From Methylobacterium isbiliense (GTDB lineage Bacteria > Pseudomonadota > Alphaproteobacteria > Rhizobiales > Beijerinckiaceae), in contig NZ_BPQQ01000011.1 of NCBI RefSeq assembly GCF_022179325.1, forward strand, positions 1 through 64,000: a DNA stretch of 64,000 bases, written 5' to 3'. The position numbers and the translations under genes were made by a program. The notes under the pieces are model-generated. The model was given only the letters and a program-made list of their open reading frames with translations, was not told the DNA's origin and made no database searches. Every line of letters starts with the position of its first letter. The stretch's first letter is position 1. Below, in pieces: positions 8,998-20,150 of this stretch.

Positions 8998-9606
8998 ATG
9001 AAGACCGAAGACGTCCCGCCCAAGACCCACTTGCCGCCGCTGGTGAAGCTCGCGCTCGAACTCGGGCCGCTCGGCCTGTTCTTCCTCGGCAACGCCTACG
9101 CGGACCGGTTCGGCATCGCGCCCGACCACCGCCTCTTCGCGGCGACCGGGCTGTTCATCGCCGCGACCCTCACGGCGCTCGCCATCCATTACGGGCTGGT
9201 GCGGCGCCTGCCGATCATGCCGCTGGTCTCGGGTGTCGTCGTGGTGGTGTTCGGGGGGCTCACCCTCGCGCTGCAGGACGAGCTGTTCATCAAGCTCAAG
9301 CCCACCATCGTGAACAGCCTGTTCGGCGCAGTGCTGCTCGGCGGGCTCGCCTTTGGCAAGCCGCTCCTCTCCCTCGTCCTCGACAGCGTGTTCGATCTCG
9401 ACGAGGAGGGCTGGCGCAAGCTGAGCTTTCGCTGGGGCGTATTCTTCTTCGTGCTGGCGGGGCTGAACGAGATCGTCTGGCGCACCCAGACCACGGATTT
9501 CTGGGTCGGGTTCAAGGTGTTCGGCATCATGCCGCTCACCATCGCCTTCGCGCTGGCGCAGACCCCGCTGCTCCTGCGCCACGAGCGCAAGGCCGAGGGC
9601 GTCTGA
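8998..9606 (+). CDS. yciB: Inner-membrane septation protein YciB/IspZ
   Basis: This 202-aa polytopic membrane protein has about five to six hydrophobic segments. The family pattern includes [18 protein letters not shown] near the N terminus, FKLKPT-like [10 protein letters not shown], the charged loop [13 protein letters not shown] and [20 protein letters not shown]. YciB proteins belong to the cell-envelope synthesis and septation machinery. The ATG at 8998 is chosen because homology begins within ten residues; an upstream in-frame ATG at 8959 would add an unlikely Cys-rich tail. Confidence 0.92.
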   Translation: MKTEDVPPKTHLPPLVKLALELGPLGLFFLGNAYADRFGIAPDHRLFAATGLFIAATLTALAIHYGLVRRLPIMPLVSGVVVVVFGGLTLALQDELFIKLKPTIVNSLFGAVLLGGLAFGKPLLSLVLDSVFDLDEEGWRKLSFRWGVFFFVLAGLNEIVWRTQTTDFWVGFKVFGIMPLTIAFALAQTPLLLRHERKAEGV

Positions 9607-9688
9607 GCGGCGGCAGCCGCCCGGCGCGAGCCGCCCGGCTGCCGCCGCCGGCGGGAACCGGGCGCGGGATTGCGCGATTCCCGCCCTC

Positions 9689-10432
9689 ATGGACCCCGCT
9701 GCCGACGATCTCTCCGCCAAGGCGCTCGCCATCCATCGCCGGCTCTGCGCCCTGTACGGCTGCCCGATCCCGTACTTCCACAGCCTCGATCCGCTGAGCG
9801 AACTCGTCTCCTCGCTCCTCTCCCACCGCACCCGCAACGCGGAATCGGGCCGGGCCTTCAAGGCCCTGCGCGCCCGCTACCCGGACTGGGCGGCGCTCAT
9901 CGACGCGCCCACGCCCGAGGTCGAGGCCACGATCGCCGGGGTGACGTGGCCGGAGCTGAAGGCGCCGCGGCTCCAGGCGATCCTGCGGGCGGTGCGCGAG
10001 CGGCACGGCGCGCTGAGCCTCGACTTCCTGGGCGGGCTCGACGTGCCGGCCGCGCGGGCATGGCTCGAAGCCATTCCGGGCATCGGCCCGAAGACGAGCG
10101 CGGCCGTCCTCTCGTTCAGCACCCTGCGGATGCCGGCCCTGCCCGTGGACAGCCACCACCACCGCGTCGCGCAGCGCACCGGCCTGATCGGCCCGCGGGT
10201 GGAGGTCGGCCCCTCCCACGCGATCCTGCGCGCCCAGCTGCCCCCCGGTTGGAGCGCGCAGGCCCTCTACGACAATCACGAGGTCCTGATGCTGCACGGC
10301 CAGCGCTGCTGCTTCCACCGTGCGCCGGCCTGCGGGCGCTGCCCGCTCCTCGACCTCTGCCCGACGGGCCTCGCCCGCCGGGGCCGTGACGCTGCCGCCG
10401 CGGCCCGGCCCGCCGCCCTCACCGCGTCCTGA
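9689..10432 (+). CDS. Endonuclease III-like HhH-GPD DNA glycosylase with Fe-S cluster
   Basis: This 247-aa base-excision repair enzyme contains the helix-hairpin-helix IPGIGPKTSAAVLSF with the catalytic-type Lys, followed by VDSHHHRVAQRTGLI, where the Asp matches the catalytic Asp of Nth. The end carries Cys-x6-Cys-x2-Cys-x5-Cys (CFHRAPACGRCPLLDLC), the [4Fe-4S] binding loop of endonuclease III. The spacing and residues around the HhH differ from classic Nth, so it is best called Nth-like; the lesion range is not known. A 15-residue Ala/Arg tail follows the cluster loop. Confidence 0.9.
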   Translation: MDPAADDLSAKALAIHRRLCALYGCPIPYFHSLDPLSELVSSLLSHRTRNAESGRAFKALRARYPDWAALIDAPTPEVEATIAGVTWPELKAPRLQAILRAVRERHGALSLDFLGGLDVPAARAWLEAIPGIGPKTSAAVLSFSTLRMPALPVDSHHHRVAQRTGLIGPRVEVGPSHAILRAQLPPGWSAQALYDNHEVLMLHGQRCCFHRAPACGRCPLLDLCPTGLARRGRDAAAAARPAALTAS

Positions 10433-10572
10433 GGTATCCCGGCAGGACCTTCCCGGCCGAGGGGCGGGGTTGTGCCGCGCCGCAGCCGACTTGACCGGCC
10501 GGAGAGGTTGGGTTCAGAACGCCGCGCCCGCGGGCCGCCCTCCACTCTTCTCGCTAAGGTCACCCGACGACG

Positions 10573-11616
10573 ATGCCCGCGTTCCAGGAACTCGTCTTCT
10601 CCGGCGTCCAGCCGACCGGAAACCTCCACCTCGGCAACTATCTCGGGGCGATCAGGCGCTTCGTCGCGCTGCAGCCGGCCTACGAGACCTGCCTGTACTG
10701 CGTGGTCGACCTCCACGCGATCACGGTCTGGCAGGACCCGGCCGAACTCACCGCCCAGATCCGCGAGGTGACGGCGGCGTTCCTGGCGGCCGGCATCGAT
10801 CCCGCCCGCTCGATCGTCTTCAACCAGAGCCAGGTGCCCCAGCACGCCGAACTGGCCTGGATCTTCAACTGCGTGGCCCGGCTCGGCTGGCTCAACCGCA
10901 TGACGCAGTTCAAGGAGAAGGCCGGCAAGGATCGCGAGAACGCCAGCATCGGGCTCTACGACTATCCGGTGCTGATGGCCGCCGACATCCTGGCCTACCG
11001 GGCGACCCATGTGCCGGTGGGCGAGGACCAGAAGCAGCATCTCGAACTCACCCGCGACATCGCCCAGAAGTTCAACAACGACTTCGCCGGCTCGATCGCC
11101 GCGCACGGCCACGGCGAGGCGTTCTTCCCGCTCACCGAGCCGCTGATCGGCGGCCCGGCCGCGCGGGTGATGTCGCTGCGCGACGGCACCAAGAAGATGT
11201 CGAAGTCGGATCCGTCCGACTATTCGCGCATCAACCTGACGGACGACGCCGACGCCATCGCCCAGAAGGTGCGCAAGGCCAAGACCGATGCCGAGCCCCT
11301 CCCCTCCGAGGTGGCGGGCCTCGCCGGACGGCCCGAGGCGGACAACCTCGTGGGCATCTTCGCCTCGTTGCGCGATGTCACCCGCGAGGAGGTGCTGCGC
11401 GATTACGGCGGCGCGCAGTTCTCCGCCTTCAAGGGGGCGCTGGTGGATCTCGCGGTCGAGGCGCTGGGGCCGGTCGGCGCCGAGATGAAGCGGCTCGTGG
11501 CCGATCCGGGCCATATTGATGCGGTGCTGGCGGACGGCGCCGCCCGCGCCGAGGCCATCGCGGCGCCCAACCTCGCGGCGGTCAAGGACATCGTGGGCTT
11601 CGTGCGGCGGCGCTAG
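10573..11616 (+). CDS. trpS: Tryptophanyl-tRNA synthetase
   Basis: This class I aminoacyl-tRNA synthetase charges tRNA-Trp. The 347-aa protein has the HIGH-type motif as HLGN (residues 17-20), the Trp-pocket segment [12 protein letters not shown] with [16 protein letters not shown], and the KMSKS loop ([10 protein letters not shown], about residue 207). The length is normal for bacterial TrpRS. The ATG at 10573 is 4 residues before the conserved FSGVQPTG motif. Confidence 0.97.
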   Translation: MPAFQELVFSGVQPTGNLHLGNYLGAIRRFVALQPAYETCLYCVVDLHAITVWQDPAELTAQIREVTAAFLAAGIDPARSIVFNQSQVPQHAELAWIFNCVARLGWLNRMTQFKEKAGKDRENASIGLYDYPVLMAADILAYRATHVPVGEDQKQHLELTRDIAQKFNNDFAGSIAAHGHGEAFFPLTEPLIGGPAARVMSLRDGTKKMSKSDPSDYSRINLTDDADAIAQKVRKAKTDAEPLPSEVAGLAGRPEADNLVGIFASLRDVTREEVLRDYGGAQFSAFKGALVDLAVEALGPVGAEMKRLVADPGHIDAVLADGAARAEAIAAPNLAAVKDIVGFVRRR

Positions 11617-11804
11617 TTCCGCCGCTTGCCGTCCAGGCGCGCCGGTGACGGTGGCTTCCCTTCCGCGAAGCCCTGTACCATCTGTCCGCTTCGAGGACGG
11701 TCATCGGGATCCGGCCGTCCGGCGAGGCGGCACCCGTGGGGTCCGATCGGGATGCCGGCCAGGCATCGACGCAGCAGGGTCTGCGAAGCCGGAGGGAGGC
11801 GCCC

Positions 11805-12506
11805 GTGCCGATCCAAGCCCTGATCTTCGACGTCTTCGGCACCCTGCTCGACTGGCACGGCGGCGTCGCCCGGGAGGCCGAGCGTCTGCTCGGGACGCTG
11901 CGGCCGGACCTCGACGGCGGGACCTTCGCCCGCGCGTGGCGCGACCGCTACCAGCCCGGCATGGAGCCGATCCGCGCCGGCGCACGGGCCTATGCGGATC
12001 TCGACGTGCTCCACGCCGAGAGCCTGGAGGCGGTGCTCGCCTCGTACCGCATCGACGGCGTCTCGCCGGAGGCGAAGCAGGAGCTGGTGGGCGCGTGGCA
12101 TCGCCTCGACGCGTGGCCCGACGTGGCCGAAGGGCTCGCCCGGCTGCGCCCGCGCTTCCTGCTCGCCCCCTGCTCGAACGCGCATGTGCGGCTCGCCATC
12201 GCGCATGCGCGGCGCAACGGCCTGCCCTGGGACGCGGTGCTCGGCGCCGAGTTCGCCCGCGACTACAAGCCCAAGCCCGCCGTGTACCTGCGGACCGTCG
12301 AGGCGCTGCGGCTGGAGCCCGGCGAGGTGATGATGGTGGCCGCCCACAGCTTCGACCTCGTGGCCGCGGCCGGCTGCGGGCTCGCCACCGCCCACATCGC
12401 CCGCCCCGACGAGAGCGGCCCCGGCACCGGCGAGGCGGCCCCCGCCTGCCCGGTCGACGTGGCGGCGCGCGACCTGCGCGACCTCGCCGATCGGCTCGGC
12501 TGCTGA
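11805..12506 (+). CDS. Haloacid dehalogenase type II family hydrolase
   Basis: This 233-aa HAD-superfamily protein has motif I FDVFGTLLDWHGG with the nucleophile Asp in DVFGT, motif II LLAPCSNAH, motif III Lys in DYKPKPAVYL and motif IV MVAAHSFDLVAAAGCGL. The TLLDWHGG wording and overall length fit L-2-haloacid dehalogenase type II homologues, which hydrolyse 2-haloalkanoates, though many of these act on other substrates. A GGAGGGAG ribosome site ends 6 nt before the GTG at 11805, which decides this start over an upstream in-frame ATG at 11736. Confidence 0.87.
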   Translation: MPIQALIFDVFGTLLDWHGGVAREAERLLGTLRPDLDGGTFARAWRDRYQPGMEPIRAGARAYADLDVLHAESLEAVLASYRIDGVSPEAKQELVGAWHRLDAWPDVAEGLARLRPRFLLAPCSNAHVRLAIAHARRNGLPWDAVLGAEFARDYKPKPAVYLRTVEALRLEPGEVMMVAAHSFDLVAAAGCGLATAHIARPDESGPGTGEAAPACPVDVAARDLRDLADRLGC

Positions 12507-12515
12507 CCGCCCCTG

Positions 12516-12655
12516 CCAACGGCCCAGGATGCCGACGCATCGATCGCGATCCCGGGCAGGCCCGGGATCGACGGGGCCGTCGAGCCATCTCGAGTCTCCG
12601 ATGCCAGATCAACGATCTGGCGGGAAATCGAGAACCCGGCGGTCCCTGGTCAGGA
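12516..12655 (+). repeat. Dispersed palindromic repeat, copy B
   Basis: This is the second copy of the repeat at 5273-5420, in the opposite orientation. The stems are GATCCCGGGC/GCCCGGGATC at 12548-12569, CAGATC/GATCTG at 12605-12619 and GGCGGTCC/GGACCGCC near 12639-12661. It begins 9 bp after the HAD stop codon and ends just before the stop of the convergent PNPOx-like gene. Confidence 0.85.
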
Positions 12656-12664
12656 CCGCCGGTA

Positions 12665-13318
12665 TCAGCCCTCGCCGCGGGCCACCCGCGCCTCGTAGGC
12701 CGGCAGGTCGATCATGCCCTCGGCCTGCGCCCGCGCGGCGTCGTCCTCCGGCAGGACGTCCTGCAGGAGGTCGATGCGCTTCCACAGCGCCAGCGGCGTC
12801 TCGCGGCCCGCCTGCGGCACGTATCGGGAGGATCGCTCCTTGCGGTAGGTGTGGACGTAGCGCGGGCAGTTCACCCAGACCTTCGTCACCGCGACCCGGA
12901 CGAGGTACTTCGCCTCCGGGAAGGCGGCGAGCAGGGGACCCTCGCGCTCCAGCCGCGCGGTGCCCTGCACGCGCAGCCGGTGCGGCGTCTCGAAGTCGAT
13001 GAACAGCAGGCCGACCCGGCCCTGCCCCGCGATGTTGCCCACCGAGTAGAACATGCCGTTGCCGTCGTAGCCCGGGAAGACCAGGGTCCCGGCATCCGGA
13101 ACCCGCACGAAGCCCGGCGCGCCGCCCTTGTAGGACACCGTCGGGTTGCCGTCCGGATCGACGGTCGAGAGGAAGAACATGTCCCGCGCCTCAATGAAGG
13201 CGCGCTCCTCGTCGCGGATCCCGGCGTGGACGAAGTCGGTGTCGAGCCAGTCGGCGAGCCGCGTCGTTCCGAACTCCTCCTGCAGGGCGCGGTGCGCCGC
13301 GGAGTAGAGCGAGCCCAT
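12665..13318 (-). CDS. Pyridoxamine 5'-phosphate oxidase-like flavin-binding protein
   Basis: This 217-aa protein has the split-barrel FMN-binding fold of the PNPOx-like family: ARDMFFLSTVDPDGNPTVSY, then NGMFYSVGNIAGQGRVGLLF and HRLRVQGTARL. It is probably a cytoplasmic flavin- or F420-type reductase or oxidase of unassigned substrate. A CPRY-type segment (VWVNCPRYVHTY) is typical of the subgroup annotated as pyridoxamine 5'-phosphate oxidase family. A GAGGAGG ribosome site precedes the ATG at 13318. It is a single gene, convergent with the HAD gene. Confidence 0.85.
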   Translation of the reverse strand: MGSLYSAAHRALQEEFGTTRLADWLDTDFVHAGIRDEERAFIEARDMFFLSTVDPDGNPTVSYKGGAPGFVRVPDAGTLVFPGYDGNGMFYSVGNIAGQGRVGLLFIDFETPHRLRVQGTARLEREGPLLAAFPEAKYLVRVAVTKVWVNCPRYVHTYRKERSSRYVPQAGRETPLALWKRIDLLQDVLPEDDAARAQAEGMIDLPAYEARVARGEG

Positions 13319-13450
13319 GGTTCCTCCTCGTCCCGTTGGGCCGCCGGGGGCGGCCGGCCGGATCGTCGCCGGACGGCGTCCCGGGCGCAATCGGCCGGAA
13401 GTCCGGTCGGGTCATTCTCCCGCCGCACGATCGTCGCGGACCCGGGGACG

Positions 13451-13483
13451 AAAAAAGCCGGCCCCGCCTCCGCGGGGCCGGCT
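13451..13483 (-). terminator. Rho-independent terminator of ilvC
   Basis: On the minus strand a 12-bp perfect stem (13472-13483 with 13456-13467), a 4-nt loop and a run of six Ts (13451-13456) follow the ilvC stop codon by about 35 nt. This is the clearest intrinsic terminator in the window. Confidence 0.93.
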
Positions 13484-13517
13484 CGACGAACGGCGGCGGT
13501 TCGGGCCGCGCGGCCGA

Positions 13518-14576
<1,059 letters not shown>

Positions 14577-14713
14577 TTACGCTCCGGGCGCTGGAGCGGC
14601 CGTGCGATGCGGCGGCCTTTTAGCCGGGTGATCCGCGACAGGGAATAGGCTTGCGGCGGAAGCGGAGCCGGAAATGCGGTCCTGAAGGGCGGCCGGTGCG
14701 GCGCGGGCGCCGC

Positions 14714-15067
14714 TCACCACATGTCGAGGGCGACGCGGGCCTCGTCGGACATCCGGCTCTGGTCCCACGGCGGGTCGAACACCATCGTCACCTTGCAGCC
14801 CTGCACGCCGGGCACGGCCGAGACGGCGTTCTCGACCCAGCCCGGCATCTCGCCCGCCACCGGGCAGCCCGGGGCCGTCAGGGTCATGTCGATCGCCACG
14901 TGCCGATCGTCGGCGATGTCGACCTTGTAGATCAGGCCGAGTTCGTAGATGTCGGCCGGGATCTCGGGATCGTAGACGCTCTTGAGGGCGGCCACGATGC
15001 CGTCGGTCAGCCGGTCGATCTCCTCGGGCGGGAGAGCGGAGCCGGTCTCGGGCGCGGGTTCGGTCAT
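14714..15067 (-). CDS. sufT: SUF-associated DUF59/MIP18 family Fe-S assembly factor
   Basis: This 117-aa protein is of the DUF59 (MIP18) family that ends many suf operons. The core motifs are VYDPEIPADIYELGLIY and MTLTAPGCPVAGEMPGWV, with the conserved Cys that is needed for Fe-S maturation in this family, and the C-terminal VFDPPWDQSRMSDEAR. It is the last gene of the suf operon, starting 9 nt after the sufS stop. Its role in maturing Fe-S proteins is known for homologues. Confidence 0.9.
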   Translation of the reverse strand: MTEPAPETGSALPPEEIDRLTDGIVAALKSVYDPEIPADIYELGLIYKVDIADDRHVAIDMTLTAPGCPVAGEMPGWVENAVSAVPGVQGCKVTMVFDPPWDQSRMSDEARVALDMW

Positions 15068-15076
15068 TGGCGGGTC

Positions 15077-16318
15077 CTACGCGAACATCATCTCGGCCTT
15101 GGCGAGCGCCGCCACCAGCGCATCGACCTCGGCCTGCGTATTATACAATCCGAACGAGGCGCGACAGGTCGAGGTCGTGCCGAAGCGCGCGAGCAGCGGC
15201 ATCGCGCAATGGGTTCCGGCCCGCACCGCCACGCCCTGGCGGTCGATCACGGTGGCGATGTCGTGGGCGTGCGCGCCCTTCATCTCGAAGGAGATCACCG
15301 CCCCCTTGTCGCGCGCCCGCCCGATGATCCGGACGCTGTTCATCTCGGACAGGCGCTGGTGGGCGTAGGCTGAGAGCGCCGCCTCGTGGGCGGCGATGCG
15401 CTCGCGGCCGAGTTCCATCATGAATTCGAGCGCGGCGCCCAGGCCCACCGCCTCGATGATCGCGGGCGTGCCGGCCTCGAAGCGGTGCGGGGGCTCGTTG
15501 TAGGTGATCGCGTCCTGCGTCACCGTCTGGATCATCTCGCCGCCGCCCTGGTAGGGGGGCAGCCGCTCCAGCCATTCCTTCTTGCCGTAGAGCACGCCGA
15601 TGCCGGTCGGCCCGTAGACCTTGTGGCCGGTGAAGACGAAGAAGTCGCAGTCGAGCGCCTGCACGTCGATCGGCTGGTGCACCGCGCTCTGCGCCCCGTC
15701 GAGGAGCACCGGCACGCCGTGCGCATGGGCGATGCGCACGATCTCGCGGGCCGGCGTCACCGTGCCGAGCACGTTCGACATATGGGTGATCGCCACCATG
15801 CGGGTGCGCGGCGTGAACAGCTTTTCGTACTCCTCGACGAGGAAGTTGCCCTCGTCGTCCACCGGCGCCCACTTGATCACCGCGCCGCGGCGCTCGCGCA
15901 GGAAGTGCCAGGGCACGATGTTGGAGTGGTGCTCCATGATAGAGAGGATGATCTCGTCCCCCTCCCCGATCAGCCCGGCCCAGCCCATCGAGGACGCGAC
16001 GAGGTTGTAGGCTTCGGTGGCGTTGCGGGTGAAGATGATCTCGTCGGTGGAGCGGGCGTTGAGGAACTGGCGCGTGGTCTCGCGGGCGCCCTCGAAGCCC
16101 TCCGTGGCGGCATTCGCCATGAAGTGCAGGCCGCGATGCACGTTGGCGTAGGCCGTCTCCATCGCGTTCGTCATGGCGTCGATCACCGCCCGCGGTTTCT
16201 GCGCGGAGGCGGCGTTGTCGAGGTAGACGAGCGGCTTGCCGTAGACGGTCTGCGACAGGATCGGGAACTGCGTCCGGATCGCCGCGACGTCGTAGGGCTG
16301 CAGGACGGGTGCGTTCAT
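15077..16318 (-). CDS. sufS: SufS-type cysteine desulfurase
   Basis: This is a group II PLP-dependent cysteine desulfurase that supplies sulfur to the SufBCD scaffold. The 413-aa protein has the PLP lysine in FTGHKVYGPTGIG and the catalytic cysteine in RAGTHCAMPLL. The start at 16318 (MNAPVLQPYD) sits at good distance from an AAAGAG ribosome site; an ATG 6 nt upstream is possible. A hairpin separates it from sufD upstream. The operon holds a second desulfurase as its first gene. Confidence 0.96.
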   Translation of the reverse strand: MNAPVLQPYDVAAIRTQFPILSQTVYGKPLVYLDNAASAQKPRAVIDAMTNAMETAYANVHRGLHFMANAATEGFEGARETTRQFLNARSTDEIIFTRNATEAYNLVASSMGWAGLIGEGDEIILSIMEHHSNIVPWHFLRERRGAVIKWAPVDDEGNFLVEEYEKLFTPRTRMVAITHMSNVLGTVTPAREIVRIAHAHGVPVLLDGAQSAVHQPIDVQALDCDFFVFTGHKVYGPTGIGVLYGKKEWLERLPPYQGGGEMIQTVTQDAITYNEPPHRFEAGTPAIIEAVGLGAALEFMMELGRERIAAHEAALSAYAHQRLSEMNSVRIIGRARDKGAVISFEMKGAHAHDIATVIDRQGVAVRAGTHCAMPLLARFGTTSTCRASFGLYNTQAEVDALVAALAKAEMMFA

Positions 16319-16345
16319 CGCCATCTCTTTGTTCGTCTGGGCGGC

Positions 16346-16368
16346 GGGGCCGGCCCGGTGCCGGCCCC
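16346..16368. other. Intra-operon hairpin between sufD and sufS
   Basis: A 9-bp perfect stem GGGGCCGGC/GCCGGCCCC with a 5-nt loop lies in the 59-bp gap between the sufD stop and the sufS start. There is no T-run. It could protect upstream mRNA or lower sufST expression; this is inference. Confidence 0.5.
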
Positions 16369-16377
16369 GTCCGGGGC

Positions 16378-17697
16378 TCACCGGCGGCCGGCGAGCCAGG
16401 TCTCCACGACGCCGATCATCGCCTCGCGGGCGTCCTCGTGGGTGATCGCTTCCAGCGCCTCGCCGAGGAAGGCCTGGACCAGCAGGCCCTCGGCCTCCGG
16501 CCGCGGCAGGCCGCGGGCCATGAGGTAGAACAGCAGGTCGTCGTCGATCGCCCCGCAGGTCGCGCCGTGGCCGCAGGCCACGTCGTCCGCGAAGATCTCC
16601 AGCTCCGGCTTGTTCATCATCTGCCCCTCGTCGGAGAGGAGGAGGCAGTCGGACTTCATCTTGCCGTCGGTCTTCTGGGCGACCTGCTGGACGATGATCT
16701 TGCCCTGGAACACGCCGGTGGCGTCGCCGTCGATCACGGTCTTGAACTGCTCGCGGCTCACCCCGCCGACCGCCGCGTGGTCGGCGAGCAGCGTCGAATC
16801 CGCGAGCTGCCCGTCGCCCAGCATCGTCGCGCCGTTCACCGCCGCCGTGGCGTCGTCGCCCGCGAACAGCAGGTAGATCTGGTGGCGGGAGAACACCGCG
16901 CCGGCCGCCACGTTGACGGTCTCGATGTGCGACTTCGCGCCGAGCCGCACCGAGATGGTCGAGAGCGCCACGGCCTGCGCGCCCTCGGCGTTGAGCCGGG
17001 TGTGGCGCAGAACCGCCCCGTCCGCGACGATGGCGTCGAGGGCGTCGTTCGGCTGGTAGGCGACGCCGCCCGGACCCTCGTGGCTCTCGAACAGGGTGAA
17101 CTCCGCCCCCTCCTCCAGCACCACCAGGGTGCGGGTTGCGGTGGAGAACGCCTCCGTGCCGGTGGCGACGAAGCGCAGGTGCAGCGGCCGCTCGACCTTG
17201 GCGCCCGCGGCGACCCGGATCAGCGCGCCGTCCGCCATGAAGGCGGTGTTGAGCTGGTAGATCGGGTTCTCGTTGGCCTGCGCCACCGGGGCGAAGCGCT
17301 GGGTGAGCGGGTCGCCGTCGGTCAGCGCCTCGGTGAGCGGCGTCACCGCGACCCCGGCCGGCAGCGCGCCGAGATCCGAGAGCGCCGGGACGAGGTGGCC
17401 GTTGACGAAGGTCAGCCGCGCGGCCTCGGCCTCGGCAAACCCCTTCGCGGTCTTGACCGCCTCGCGCGCCGCCTCGGCGGAGGGCGCCTCGGCCGGCGGA
17501 GCGGCCTCGCGCAGGGCCGCGCGCAGGTCGGTGTACTTGAACGCCTCGACCCGGCGATGCGGCAGGCCGGCGGCCTCGAAGAAGCGGAACGCCTCCTCGC
17601 GGGCGATGGCCGAGCCCGGCAGCTTCAGCCGCCGGACCTCGAACAGCTTCGACAGGCCGGTCTCGGCCGCCGTGCGCAGCGTGGTGATGTCCGCCAT
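16378..17697 (-). CDS. sufD: Fe-S cluster assembly protein SufD
   Basis: SufD is the 439-aa partner of SufB in the SufBC2D scaffold. The C-terminal beta-helix core contains GKIIVQQVAQKTDGKM, the conserved DVACGHGATCGAIDDD with the functional His, and FYLMARGLPRPEAEGLL. The N-terminal helical region (EEAFRFFEAAGLPHRRVEAF) is also standard. The ATG at 17697 lies 2 nt after the sufC stop, indicating translational coupling. Confidence 0.96.
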   Translation of the reverse strand: MADITTLRTAAETGLSKLFEVRRLKLPGSAIAREEAFRFFEAAGLPHRRVEAFKYTDLRAALREAAPPAEAPSAEAAREAVKTAKGFAEAEAARLTFVNGHLVPALSDLGALPAGVAVTPLTEALTDGDPLTQRFAPVAQANENPIYQLNTAFMADGALIRVAAGAKVERPLHLRFVATGTEAFSTATRTLVVLEEGAEFTLFESHEGPGGVAYQPNDALDAIVADGAVLRHTRLNAEGAQAVALSTISVRLGAKSHIETVNVAAGAVFSRHQIYLLFAGDDATAAVNGATMLGDGQLADSTLLADHAAVGGVSREQFKTVIDGDATGVFQGKIIVQQVAQKTDGKMKSDCLLLSDEGQMMNKPELEIFADDVACGHGATCGAIDDDLLFYLMARGLPRPEAEGLLVQAFLGEALEAITHEDAREAMIGVVETWLAGRR

Positions 17698-17699
17698 GG

Positions 17700-18452
17700 T
17701 CACGCCGCCTCGGTCGCGCGGTACTCGGCGTAGCCGCTGGCTTCGAGTTCGAGCGCCAGCTCCTTGCCGCCGGACTTCACCACCCGGCCCTGCGACATGA
17801 CGTGCACGGTGTCGGGCACGATGTGGTTGAGCAGGCGCTGGTAGTGGGTGATGACGAGGAAGCTGCGGTTCTCGGCGCGCAGCGCGTTCACGCCCTCCGA
17901 GACGATGCGCAGCGCGTCGATGTCGAGGCCGGAATCGGTCTCGTCGAGGACGCAGAAGCGCGGCTGCAGCAGCGCCATCTGCAGGATCTCCATGCGCTTC
18001 TTCTCGCCGCCGGAGAACCCGACGTTCAGCGCGCGCTTGAGCATGTCGCGGTCGATCTCGAGCTGCTCGGCCGCGCCGTAGACGCGGCGCATGAAGTCGG
18101 GGGTCGACAGCTCCTCCTCGCCGCGCGCCTTGCGCTGCGCGTTCAGCGCCGCCTTCAGGAACGTCATGGTGGCGACGCCCGGGATCTCCAGCGGGTACTG
18201 GAAGGCCAGGAACAGGCCCGCCGCCGCGCGCTCGTCGGGCGCCATCTCCAGGATGTTCTCGCCGTCGAGCAGCACCTCGCCGTCGAGCACCTCGTAATCT
18301 GCCTTGCCGGCGATCACGTAGGACAGGGTCGACTTGCCCGAGCCGTTCGGACCCATGATGGCCGCTACCTCGCCATCGTTCACGGTGAGGTCGAGGCCGT
18401 TGAGAATGCGCTTGTCCTCGATCTGCACGACGAGGTTCTTGATTTCGAGCAT
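17700..18452 (-). CDS. sufC: Fe-S cluster assembly ATPase SufC
   Basis: This 250-aa ABC-type ATPase drives conformational change in SufBC2D. Walker A is GPNGSGKST, the signature FSGGEKKR, Walker B with downstream signature [16 protein letters not shown], and the switch His lies in [10 protein letters not shown]. There is no membrane partner, as expected for SufC. A 160-bp spacer with a GGCCGTC/GACGGCC hairpin (18504-18521) separates it from sufB. Confidence 0.97.
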   Translation of the reverse strand: MLEIKNLVVQIEDKRILNGLDLTVNDGEVAAIMGPNGSGKSTLSYVIAGKADYEVLDGEVLLDGENILEMAPDERAAAGLFLAFQYPLEIPGVATMTFLKAALNAQRKARGEEELSTPDFMRRVYGAAEQLEIDRDMLKRALNVGFSGGEKKRMEILQMALLQPRFCVLDETDSGLDIDALRIVSEGVNALRAENRSFLVITHYQRLLNHIVPDTVHVMSQGRVVKSGGKELALELEASGYAEYRATEAA

Positions 18453-18612
18453 CGGATTCCAGAGTCCTTCGAAGTGGTTGAGCCGACACCGCGGGACGGA
18501 GCTGGCCGTCGGTCGACGGCCGGCGCGGGGCGCAGGCCGTCCCGGGCAGGTCCGCCGCGGGTCGCGCTGTTGCGGATGGCGGCGGGAGCAGGGCCCGCTG
18601 CGCCGGGCTGCC

Positions 18613-20082
<1,470 letters not shown>

Positions 20083-20150
20083 ACCCGTCTCCTACCGCTG
20101 ACGGCTTCAAGGGCCGCGGGTTGATGACACGGCCGGTGCGGGGCGCGCGC

